Numbered from the stretch's first letter, positions 1 to 6,814 are shown. The stretch: 7,641 nt of DNA from an uncultured Eubacteriales bacterium (GCA_900552775.1 USAP01000077.1:1-7641), one strand, 5' to 3'. Translations and numbers: made by a program. Notes: generated from the sequence alone by a model not told the origin.

Positions 1-4
1 AGGT

Positions 5-12
5 CCACCTCC
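5..12 (-). promoter_or_regulatory. Shine-Dalgarno sequence of a gene starting beyond the left edge
   Basis: Minus-strand GGAGGTGG contains GGAGGTG, a full match to the 16S rRNA anti-Shine-Dalgarno. Only four bases (ACCT) follow before the window ends, so the start codon should lie within the next few bases outside. It implies that the operon, or at least the same-strand gene cluster, continues. Confidence 0.6.
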
Positions 13-31
13 AAACAGAGATTATGCTTAA

Positions 32-71
32 GAAGTTTACTGCTCTGCCGGTTATAAAATCCGTAAACTTC
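32..71. repeat. 9-bp inverted repeat downstream of the SLH gene
   Basis: GAAGTTTAC (32-40) and GTAAACTTC (63-71) are perfect inverted repeats separated by 22 bases. In the minus transcript the stem is followed by TTAAGC, not a T-run, so it is not a convincing terminator. An mRNA stem-loop between two operon genes is possible. Confidence 0.4.
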
Positions 72-112
72 AAAACAAACATAAATCGAAGAATTTTACA
101 AAGCTTTTCACA

Positions 113-2842
113 TTAATAATTTCCGTTCCAGCCGATTGATACAGCTTCTTTGCGGTTTAATACAAAAATCTCCTGTGCAGTCTGATACTCAATATAAGCT
201 ACAACCGACTGTCTTTCGTCACCCGGATGTATGCTTGATACAGATCCGATTTTAAGCGTATCGGTGCTTTCATCATATACATATACACGGCACCAGCTTT
301 CAAGCGGTACAATCTTTTTCATAAGTCTGTCACCGTCAAGTGTTACCCTGATCTGTGAATTATTAAGACTTTCAACACCGCAATGCAGCGCAACATGCTT
401 TAAATCCCAATAACAAAAATACAGTTTTGCATAAGACGAAGCATTAAGTCCCATATAGCAATCGCAGAAGTTGTTTGCATCCATCTGGTAACCTCCTCTG
501 CCGTCTTCGGGCTTTGAAGTGAATGTCTTCCATATTTTGCAAATACCTTTTTGGTTTTTCAAAATTCTTATTACATCTCCGCGAACAAGTTTTAAATCAT
601 CGGAATTTATATCCATTTTATTTGTGTCTATTTCGTAATCTACATATTCTCCCTTATAATATCCATAAAGCTTAACGGTCATTTCACCGTTTTTGTTGAC
701 AGCGTTTGTAACCTTGTCAACGCAAAAGAAGAAATTATCAGGGGGATCGTTTACCGAACCGCCTTCTGTTGTAACAATCGCCGGCATATGGTCTTTATCC
801 ATATCATAAGCCATAATGTTGGTTATCTTTTCCGAATCTCCCCACTGAGTATTCGGTGAAAAAATTCTTATTTCATCTTCGCGGTCTCTCATCGTCTCGC
901 CGCCTTCCAGCTTTGGAAGCAAAATTCCCACCGCTTTTTTCATGGAAATATAGTTACTGAGGATTCCTCCGTTATCCTGTTCATAAACAAGATAACTGTG
1001 ATCCACATGTCCGGAATTCTCACGCGGATAATCAAAATCAAGCGTTAAATCTTCTTTGTCTTCCTTAAACGGTTCGCTTGTATTCTTTTTAGGCGTGCAG
1101 ATTTCCGATATTAAATCATTTTTATCAAGTTCATATTTAATCACCTGATTTGAAATCACCCCGCCGGGCGAAAGAATTTCTGCGATTTTTTTACCCGTTA
1201 AAGTCTCGCCCGAAGCCGTAACTCTTTCCCCGTTAAGTTTTATATTGCCTGCACTGTTATAATTAACTATTTCGCCAAGCGCCACATCAAGCAGTCTGAA
1301 TGTTGCCCCGTCCTTGCTCGAAATTCCCTTTTTAATCGGACTTGCATCAATAAGATAGGCATAGTTTTTTAAGCCCTCTATTACGCTTGCTCCTGCGATT
1401 TTTCCGTTATCGCCCAAAAAGAAAGTATAAACATTTCCGATTTCAATTTCATTTTTTAAACTTTCGGCGCAAAAAGGGTCTGTTTCGTATTCTTTTCCGC
1501 CGACAAGTATTTTACTGCCGTTTGTCTCCGAAACTTTGCCTTTCATCTTTTTATCCGACACCCAAACTTTAATAAGTTTTCCGTCCGTACTTTCAATTAC
1601 CTTTAAAACATTGTTTTTTGATATTGAAGAAAAATCGGTTGCTTCACCGTTTTTGTAAATACAAACTTTAGTGTCATTATTTTCCGACAGGTCAAGCGAG
1701 CTTCCGGTGTGTTTATCCGTTACAATTTTAACGTCTGCATAAATGCTGTCGGCAAAATAAATTTTCGGCACCGATGCAAAAATAACGTCAATTTTTCCGT
1801 CCCCGTCTCCATCTGCAAGTCTTAATTCACCGTTGGGGATTAAGATGTCTGCGCGTGAGAATTTTCTTCCGGCGTTGATTCCGTTAAATATATAAACTGC
1901 ATCTGCCAGAACGGAAAGTGATTTTTTTGTGCCGTTTTCGTCAAAATACACTATGCGGTTTTCATTTGTATCTTCCGAAACTTCGCTGCAATCCAAATTT
2001 ATTTCTTTGACATTTGAATTTACGGAAAAAGTTACGATTTCTCTGTCCGCGCTGTCACTTTCTTTATAATATACCGAAACCTTATAACCCAAGCAGTCAT
2101 TTATTGCGCTTTCACTGCTCTTATAAAGTTCATCGTTTATTTTAACAAAACCGTCGTTTACACCGCTTTGCACCGAAAGCGATGTCACGTCATTTGCCTT
2201 TACAATGCCTGTTTCGGTATCAATGTGTAAATATTTCCGAAGCAGTGTTTCCTCGTAATTTTTTTCATAACTACCGTTAGGATATGAGCAAAACTCCATA
2301 GTGTTTGCGTGCGCCGCATTATAAAGCATTTTTGCCGCCTCAGTCCAGCTTATTTTTTCTCTGCTCTGGTTTACCCCTTTTAAAATTCCCGCTTCGGCAG
2401 CGGAAGTCAAATACCCGACAGGATAACCTCCGTTATACTCCGCATAAGTTTTGTAACCCAGTATACAGCAAAGAATTTTTGCCGCCTGATTAAGCTTTAT
2501 TGCGGAATCGGGTTCAAAAGTTTTTTCAGTAACACCTGATACCAAGCCGGCATTATAAGCAAAATTAATTTCCTTGCAATACTTACTTTCTGCCGATACA
2601 TCTTCAAACACATTCTCCGCCGGCAAATCCGCCGCTCCCATCAGCTTCACCGCCGCGCTTATAAATGCTCCTCTTGTGACTTCCGAGTTCATATCCATTG
2701 ATGCGTCAAGTATTCCTATGTCGTAAAGGACTTTTATCTCATCGGAATAAATATTTGCATCACCGTTTGCCGACACCGCGGCAAATGATACAAATGTCAG
2801 CGTTACTATTAAAAAAACGGAAAATAATCTTTTAAACATCAT
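113..2842 (-). CDS. Secreted S-layer homology (SLH) domain protein with large unrecognised body
   Basis: Complete, 909 residues. Residues 1-25 are a signal peptide (MMFKRLF, hydrophobic core, VSA before N26). Three degenerate SLH repeats follow: about 30-70 (VLYDIGIL, VTRGAFISAAVKLMG), 78-130 (FEDVSAESKYCKEINFAYNAGLV read in parts, FEPDSAIKLNQAAKIL) and 138-180 (YLTSAAEAGILKG, ISWTEAAKML). SLH triplets attach proteins to secondary cell-wall polymers, so this is probably wall-bound. Residues 180-909 are beta-rich with no family I can name. They contain one EF-hand/dockerin-like loop DGDGDGKID (344-352), a charged linker (about 585-605) and 16 cysteines in all, six of them between 768 and 851. 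It is the last complete gene of the operon, with start and upstream stop sharing ATGA. A scaffold, adhesin or polysaccharide-binding role is inferred; no catalytic motif was seen. Confidence 0.85.
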   Translation of the reverse strand: MMFKRLFSVFLIVTLTFVSFAAVSANGDANIYSDEIKVLYDIGILDASMDMNSEVTRGAFISAAVKLMGAADLPAENVFEDVSAESKYCKEINFAYNAGLVSGVTEKTFEPDSAIKLNQAAKILCCILGYKTYAEYNGGYPVGYLTSAAEAGILKGVNQSREKISWTEAAKMLYNAAHANTMEFCSYPNGSYEKNYEETLLRKYLHIDTETGIVKANDVTSLSVQSGVNDGFVKINDELYKSSESAINDCLGYKVSVYYKESDSADREIVTFSVNSNVKEINLDCSEVSEDTNENRIVYFDENGTKKSLSVLADAVYIFNGINAGRKFSRADILIPNGELRLADGDGDGKIDVIFASVPKIYFADSIYADVKIVTDKHTGSSLDLSENNDTKVCIYKNGEATDFSSISKNNVLKVIESTDGKLIKVWVSDKKMKGKVSETNGSKILVGGKEYETDPFCAESLKNEIEIGNVYTFFLGDNGKIAGASVIEGLKNYAYLIDASPIKKGISSKDGATFRLLDVALGEIVNYNSAGNIKLNGERVTASGETLTGKKIAEILSPGGVISNQVIKYELDKNDLISEICTPKKNTSEPFKEDKEDLTLDFDYPRENSGHVDHSYLVYEQDNGGILSNYISMKKAVGILLPKLEGGETMRDREDEIRIFSPNTQWGDSEKITNIMAYDMDKDHMPAIVTTEGGSVNDPPDNFFFCVDKVTNAVNKNGEMTVKLYGYYKGEYVDYEIDTNKMDINSDDLKLVRGDVIRILKNQKGICKIWKTFTSKPEDGRGGYQMDANNFCDCYMGLNASSYAKLYFCYWDLKHVALHCGVESLNNSQIRVTLDGDRLMKKIVPLESWCRVYVYDESTDTLKIGSVSSIHPGDERQSVVAYIEYQTAQEIFVLNRKEAVSIGWNGNY

Positions 2843-5037
2843 TCACTTACCTCCACTTTTAAATTGTCAAGCAGGAAGCTCACGTCTTTTGCATCCATAA
2901 AATTTCTGAAATCAATTTTGTCTATTGACACAGCCGGTTCTTTTTCGCCTTTTCCGAAGTAATCCGTATTTTTTGCAACAAGTACATCGTCTACATATAT
3001 TTCAATTCTCGGATTACCGGAATTCGGCACATAAACAAATTTTAAATTGTACCAAATGCCTGGCTCTGCTTCGGCAAATTCTTTGCCGAGTCCCACTCCG
3101 TTCGTACGTTGACTTAATGTCATGGTGCCGCTTTCATTACCGCAAATACACCACTGTATGCCGCTTGAACCGATGGAGTTATAATAAAGCGGTCCCGGAG
3201 TTGCCTTTTTATTCATAAAGTCAAAAGAAACCGTTACCTTTTTCGGCTTTTCTCCCGTATTTACAGGGATAATAAGGCTTGCATCTCCTTTTTGCTTTGT
3301 TATCTCAAAAACATGATTTTCGTTTTCTTCCGAAACTGCGACATAACTTGTAGATGACGCATCTCTTTGCCAGTCGTAAGGATATTTTTTAATTTCATAA
3401 TCTTCAAAATCCATGTTGATTCCAATCGGTTTTTGCTTTTTTACGATTTTTGGTGCATCACTTATTTTTTCATATAAATAATCTCTGTATTTGCTCCAAA
3501 CCTTAGGTCTGTCATTTATTCCGGCAAGTTTATAAAGATCCGCCCTTAAAAATGCGGTACACAGGTCCGTTCCGTTTAAATCTCCTTCCGGCAAGCCGTA
3601 CGAAACCCACGCAAGCTGCGATGTCGGTGAACTGTTTTCCACCCCCCACGAATATCCTCCGTCAGACTTTTTAAAAGGCTTAATCGCCTCCGTACACACT
3701 TTTATAAGCTTCGGAACTGCCTCATCAAGCGCCTTTTTTGTCTCTTCTGAAATTTTACCCTTATTTTGATTTATTGCAGAATTAATAGAAGTTACCGCAT
3801 TCCACGGAGTAGCGGCAGTTTGCGCAACATCATGTTCCATAACATAAATTATGCTTTGAACAATTTTATCCACCATAGGAAGAGGACAATCCTCTGAAAA
3901 AATGCTGGAAATTTTCATAACGGCATTAACATTGTCATACGAAAGACCTTCTCCCCAAAGACCGGTTTCCTGATTTTGACGTTCCATTACAAACTTTTGA
4001 AGAAGCGGTCTGAATCCTGACGCTGTAATCATAGACATGGAAGCTGCCATTGTATTACCCGCAATGTATGGATTAGTGTCCCACGGTTCGGCTTCAACCC
4101 ATTCCATAAAAGCCTCTTCGCCTTTAAACTGTGCGGGCAAAGAATCAACCGCTTCATTAGAGTTTTCTTCTTCGCTGTTTTGCGTTTTCTTAATTCTTTC
4201 CTCAGGCGTTAAGTAAAGAGGCTTTCCTCCGAATCTTGCTATAATACTCGTTCCCCACCAAAGATCTCTGCTCTGTCTGCTGGATGTTATTCCTCTACCC
4301 CATTGAGGGTGGTAAAAATAGCCGTCTTCCTCACTTTGAAGAGACTGCGCCCAGTGCAAAGTCCTTTCCTGTACATCAGCAGGATAAATGTTTTTGCTCG
4401 GAGGATCTGCGTCAAAAAGTCCGGTTTCATCAAAAATATGAAAAGCTTGCTTTGTGCTCTCAACATCGGGCAGAAATTCAAGATTATCACGCGCACTCAC
4501 AGAATAATAATATCCGCCCGTTTCTGGGTCAAAAAGGCTTATTATGTAGTCAAGCAGCTCTTTTGTAAACACATTTTCATCAAATTCATGAAGAGCTTTT
4601 AAGATTTCGGAACTTACGCTTTTTGTATTTATGCTTACTTGTCTTTTTTCAGCATCCCAGTTTACATCGGCTCCCAGCGACTCGGCAATAAATCTCAGCG
4701 GAACAAGTGTTCGTGATTTTGCTATAACCGGCGGACAATCAATGGCACATTCGACACCGTTTATATTTGCTGTGGTTTTGCCGATGAAAAGTACCGCCGT
4801 TGTTTCGTTGCATGCTATCGAAACACAGGAAGTTTCCACATTCCATGTCACAGTGGCGCCAAGTTTTTCAAAAACCCCTCTGACAGGCACTAAAACTCTT
4901 CCGTTTTCTATAATTGGATTTACATCAAACGAAATCGTCTCGCCGTTTACACTAACTGTCAAAGGCAAAACATTGGCGTATACAGGCAATGCCAGCACTA
5001 ACGCCGTCATGACTGTTGCTATGATTTTTTTAAACAT
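2839..5037 (-). CDS. Secreted stalk-domain protein with alpha/alpha-toroid-like region and jelly-roll-like C-terminus
   Basis: Complete, 732 residues. Residues 1-21 are a signal peptide (MFKK, hydrophobic core, VYA cleavage site). Residues about 26-137 are a copper-amine-oxidase-N-terminal (stalk) domain, with the paired motifs VPVRGVFEKLGA and VPLRFIAESLGA followed by VTW and VNW strands. Residues about 146-525 are helix-rich with recurring glycine/aromatic turns: DPETGGYYYS (170), QSEEDGYFYH (234), QETGLWGEG (356) and KSDGGYSWG (457). This resembles terpenoid-cyclase/lyase-type alpha/alpha toroids, interrupted by an acidic linker (286-303). Residues about 540-730 begin MDFEDYEI and look like a concanavalin/LamG-type beta-sandwich (SFDFMNK, WYNLKFVY, IEIYVDDVLV). 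I know of no characterised protein with this layout; polysaccharide binding or cleavage at the cell surface is inferred. It is coupled to both neighbours by overlaps. The stalk domain does not imply amine oxidase activity. Confidence 0.85.
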   Translation of the reverse strand: MFKKIIATVMTALVLALPVYANVLPLTVSVNGETISFDVNPIIENGRVLVPVRGVFEKLGATVTWNVETSCVSIACNETTAVLFIGKTTANINGVECAIDCPPVIAKSRTLVPLRFIAESLGADVNWDAEKRQVSINTKSVSSEILKALHEFDENVFTKELLDYIISLFDPETGGYYYSVSARDNLEFLPDVESTKQAFHIFDETGLFDADPPSKNIYPADVQERTLHWAQSLQSEEDGYFYHPQWGRGITSSRQSRDLWWGTSIIARFGGKPLYLTPEERIKKTQNSEEENSNEAVDSLPAQFKGEEAFMEWVEAEPWDTNPYIAGNTMAASMSMITASGFRPLLQKFVMERQNQETGLWGEGLSYDNVNAVMKISSIFSEDCPLPMVDKIVQSIIYVMEHDVAQTAATPWNAVTSINSAINQNKGKISEETKKALDEAVPKLIKVCTEAIKPFKKSDGGYSWGVENSSPTSQLAWVSYGLPEGDLNGTDLCTAFLRADLYKLAGINDRPKVWSKYRDYLYEKISDAPKIVKKQKPIGINMDFEDYEIKKYPYDWQRDASSTSYVAVSEENENHVFEITKQKGDASLIIPVNTGEKPKKVTVSFDFMNKKATPGPLYYNSIGSSGIQWCICGNESGTMTLSQRTNGVGLGKEFAEAEPGIWYNLKFVYVPNSGNPRIEIYVDDVLVAKNTDYFGKGEKEPAVSIDKIDFRNFMDAKDVSFLLDNLKVEVSE
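2849..2854 (-). promoter_or_regulatory. Ribosome binding site of the SLH protein gene
   Basis: GGAGGT ends 6 bases before the first of two tandem ATGs (2842 and 2839); the GGAGG core is 7 bases away. The spacing fits the first ATG, which overlaps the upstream TGA as ATGA. The site lies within the last codons (VEVSE) of the upstream gene. Confidence 0.8.
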
Positions 5038-6676
5038 TATTATCCTCTCCCTCAAGTAATTTTTTAAGTTCACCGAAAGGTTCGGCATTCGCAGTCCTCT
5101 TTCCGAATATACTTTTCGCAGCAGTTTTAATCCACTGAGCCGAAACGCCGTATGTGCAGATATAGTTTTTGGCAAACCGAATTTTTTCTATATCAAACGG
5201 CGAATTCATCGCCACAACAACCAGTGTCTTTCCTGTTTCAAAAAGCTTTTTTGCCAATACACCCTGATTTTCATACAATATTGCATCACACGAACCGAAA
5301 ACAATTATATCCGCATCTTTGCTCATTTGTAATGCTTTTTCTATATCTGCATCATCTGGATTCAATTTTGTGATAAGTGTCGTTACATTTTCGCAATAAT
5401 CCGACAGAGCTTTCGGCAGCATGTCAACAGACTGTTCGTCATCCATAGCCGATGCGATTTTTTGAGGTTCGACCGTTATTGCCAGAATTTTTTCATCCGG
5501 TCTGATCGGGAGATTTTTTCCGCGGATTACGGAAACACTTTTCTCCGACAAATCGCAAAGCAATTTACGGTGTTTTTCGCATCCAACCGTTTCCAAAGCT
5601 TTTTTTCCGTCAGCATACGGATTTTCAAAAAGATTTGCTTTTTCTTTTAATTTAAAAATTCGTTTTACAGACTCATTTATTCTTTCTTCGCTTATCTCAC
5701 CGTTTTCTGCCGCACTTAAGAGCGCGTTATATCCTTCATAAAAATGATCTTTATCTCCTCTCAGCAAAACAAGATCACAACCTGCATGAATTGCCATAAC
5801 CGTTGCTTTCCCGGTTCCGTAATTATCCTGTATCGCCCTCATTCTCATAGCATCGGTCATAACCACACCGTCAAATCCGAGCTTCTTTCTCAAGAGTCCG
5901 CTCACAACCTTTTCGGAAAGTGTTGCAGGTGCACTGCTGTCTATTGCCTCAACGATTACATGTCCTATCATAATCGCCTCAAGCCCTTCATTTATAAGCC
6001 TTTTAAACGGAACCAGATCCTCTTTTTCAAGTTCGTCAAGATTTTTTTCATGAGCATCAGTTGCGATTGACCCATAACCCGGAAAATGCTTTGCAATTGA
6101 AATAAGCCCTCCGTCATTATATCCTTTATGCATGCAAGACGCCAGCGCCGCAACTTTATCGGGTACCATTCCGAATGAAGCGGATTTAATCGTTTTTCTC
6201 CCTTCGTATTTTAAAACGTCCAAAATCGGTGACTGAACGGTATTTATCCCCATAGATTTAAATTCTTCAGCCATAGACTTTGCAATATCATAGGAAAGTT
6301 TCAAATCGTCCGCAATGCCAAATGCCATATGTCCGCTGAAAACCATTGCCCCGGCTCTGTCTATATCGCACCTTGTACTGCCTTCCTGGTCAACCGTGAT
6401 AAGCAGCGGATTTTTATGTCTGCGGTTCATTGCAAGTTTCTGAAGCGAATTTATAAAATCCGCAGTTTCATCCGGAGTAAAATATTTATTGGGCTTTCCT
6501 ACAACACGGCTTGAATTATCATATTCCGCATCGGGACAATAACGCAGAGCTCCGATATTCAACTCCTCAATCATAATTTTTAAATCATCGGATATTTTAT
6601 CGGACTGCAAAATCGGCACGCATAATTGTCCGATTTTCTCTCTCAAAGTCAATTTCTTAATTATTTCGTCAGTCAT
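5030..6676 (-). CDS. Glycoside hydrolase family 3, beta-N-acetylhexosaminidase (NagZ) type
   Basis: Complete, 548 residues, no signal peptide, so probably cytoplasmic. The N-terminal TIM barrel (about 1-350) has LREKIGQL (11-18), VDQEG (95-99), SPILDV (149-154), KHFPGYG (196-202), the Asp-His pair in TDAHE (D207, H209) and the nucleophile Asp in VVMTDAMRM (D275). The KHFPG and DxH loop is the signature of the beta-N-acetylglucosaminidase branch of GH3, whose His-Asp dyad serves as acid/base. Residues about 390-545 form the C-terminal alpha/beta domain seen in two-domain Gram-positive members. By family it is a retaining exo-glycosidase releasing terminal beta-linked sugars, classically GlcNAc from peptidoglycan or chitin fragments. 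Two oddities are DQEGST where DQEGGxVxR is usual, and SASFG (165-169) where RSFG is usual. These may shift specificity. Its end overlaps the next gene by 8 bases. Confidence 0.9.
   Translation of the reverse strand: MTDEIIKKLTLREKIGQLCVPILQSDKISDDLKIMIEELNIGALRYCPDAEYDNSSRVVGKPNKYFTPDETADFINSLQKLAMNRRHKNPLLITVDQEGSTRCDIDRAGAMVFSGHMAFGIADDLKLSYDIAKSMAEEFKSMGINTVQSPILDVLKYEGRKTIKSASFGMVPDKVAALASCMHKGYNDGGLISIAKHFPGYGSIATDAHEKNLDELEKEDLVPFKRLINEGLEAIMIGHVIVEAIDSSAPATLSEKVVSGLLRKKLGFDGVVMTDAMRMRAIQDNYGTGKATVMAIHAGCDLVLLRGDKDHFYEGYNALLSAAENGEISEERINESVKRIFKLKEKANLFENPYADGKKALETVGCEKHRKLLCDLSEKSVSVIRGKNLPIRPDEKILAITVEPQKIASAMDDEQSVDMLPKALSDYCENVTTLITKLNPDDADIEKALQMSKDADIIVFGSCDAILYENQGVLAKKLFETGKTLVVVAMNSPFDIEKIRFAKNYICTYGVSAQWIKTAAKSIFGKRTANAEPFGELKKLLEGEDNNV
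5044..5050 (-). promoter_or_regulatory. Ribosome binding site that sets the start of the stalk-domain protein
   Basis: GGAGAGG lies 6 bases before the ATG at 5037, inside the last codons of the GH3 gene. It selects this ATG over an in-frame ATG at 5175 that would add 46 residues ahead of the signal peptide. Confidence 0.8.
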
Positions 6677-6684
6677 AATTCATT

Positions 6685-6692
6685 CCCTTCCC
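6685..6692 (-). promoter_or_regulatory. Ribosome binding site of the GH3 gene
   Basis: GGGAAGGG on the minus strand ends 8 bases before the ATG at 6676. It supports this start, which also places the family's LREKIGQL motif close to the N-terminus as usual. Confidence 0.7.
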
Positions 6693-6698
6693 GTTACT

Positions 6699-6708
6699 AA
6701 CGCGCGTT
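6699..6708. promoter_or_regulatory. Candidate LacI-family operator palindrome
   Basis: AACGCGCGTT is a perfect 10-bp palindrome centred on CpG, with partial symmetry continuing outside (positions 6694, 6695 and 6697 pair with 6713, 6712 and 6710). LacI/GalR-family operators are typically even palindromes with a central CG, where the hinge-helix leucine inserts. It lies between the regulator gene and the GH3 start. Operator status is inferred from symmetry and context; no second copy was found in the window. Confidence 0.45.
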
Positions 6709-6719
6709 CGAAATAGCCG

Positions 6720-6749
6720 ATATAACAAGTTGCAGTTAAAAAACCGCAA
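6720..6749 (-). promoter_or_regulatory. Second candidate promoter for the GH3 operon, inside the hairpin region
   Basis: Minus-strand TTGCGG (6749-6744) and TTATAT (6725-6720) are separated by 18 bases. Each is a weak consensus match (about 3/6). What favours it is position: the AACGCGCGTT palindrome begins 11 bases after the -10 hexamer, where a bound repressor would block initiation, and the GH3 start codon is about 45 bases downstream. It shares bases with the hairpin, so the two readings compete. Confidence 0.3.
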
Positions 6750-6753
6750 CTTG
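6726..6753 (-). terminator. 12-bp stem-loop after the regulator gene (weak terminator or regulatory hairpin)
   Basis: Arms 6726-6737 and 6742-6753 are inverted repeats with one mismatch. In the minus-strand transcript the mismatch becomes a G-U pair, so the stem is 12 continuous pairs around a TTTT loop (CAAGTTGCGGTT / AACTGCAACTTG). The sequence after the stem is only TTATAT, not a solid T-run, so intrinsic termination of the regulator transcript would be partial. It could instead be a regulatory or mRNA-stabilising hairpin in the leader of the GH3 operon. The structure is clear; the function is inferred. Confidence 0.5.
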
Positions 6754-6785
6754 AGTACTTACTGTTATTCGAAAACAATCGCTTT

Positions 6786-6814
6786 ATTGTACAATCTAAA
6801 TTTAATTATTTAAA
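6786..6814 (-). promoter_or_regulatory. Candidate promoter overlapping the regulator stop codon, with ATTGTACAAT palindrome
   Basis: On the minus strand TTTAAA (6814-6809, overlapping the regulator's stop) lies 17 bases before TACAAT (6791-6786). This is 4/6 and 5/6 to sigma-A consensus. The -10 hexamer is part of a perfect 10-bp palindrome ATTGTACAAT (6786-6795). The flanks are very A/T-rich, so chance matches are likely. It could start a GH3 operon transcript with a leader of about 100 bases. Confidence 0.35.

Noticed and set aside
32..71. Rho-independent terminator ending the operon
   Set aside because: The loop is 22 bases and no T-run follows the stem. A strong ribosome binding site follows instead.
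98..112. AAAGCTTT palindrome just after the SLH gene stop
   Set aside because: It is a short palindrome with no loop, and is expected by chance in A/T-rich DNA.
1787..1813. Dockerin domain implying a cellulosome
   Set aside because: A dockerin needs two duplicated calcium-loop-helix segments; only one loop is present, in mid-protein.
4287..4496. 69-codon minus-strand open frame inside the stalk-domain gene
   Set aside because: It lies in another frame, wholly within a continuous coding region, with no recognisable product.
3463..4602. Prenyltransferase or squalene/terpene cyclase activity
   Set aside because: The turns suggest the fold only. No DxDD or zinc-ligand motif of those enzymes is visible, and the protein is exported beside glycan-related genes.
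4627..4962. True copper amine oxidase
   Set aside because: Only the small N-terminal-like stalk module is present. The large catalytic domain with its topaquinone tyrosine and copper histidines is absent.
4631..5059. 142-codon plus-strand open frame
   Set aside because: It lies antisense to the well-supported stalk domain, has no family resemblance, and is explained as a shadow of that gene's codon use.
5038..5175. In-frame upstream start (ATG at 5175) for the stalk-domain protein
   Set aside because: It would bury the signal peptide behind 46 residues inside the GH3 gene. The ATG at 5037 has GGAGAGG 6 bases upstream and begins directly with a signal peptide.
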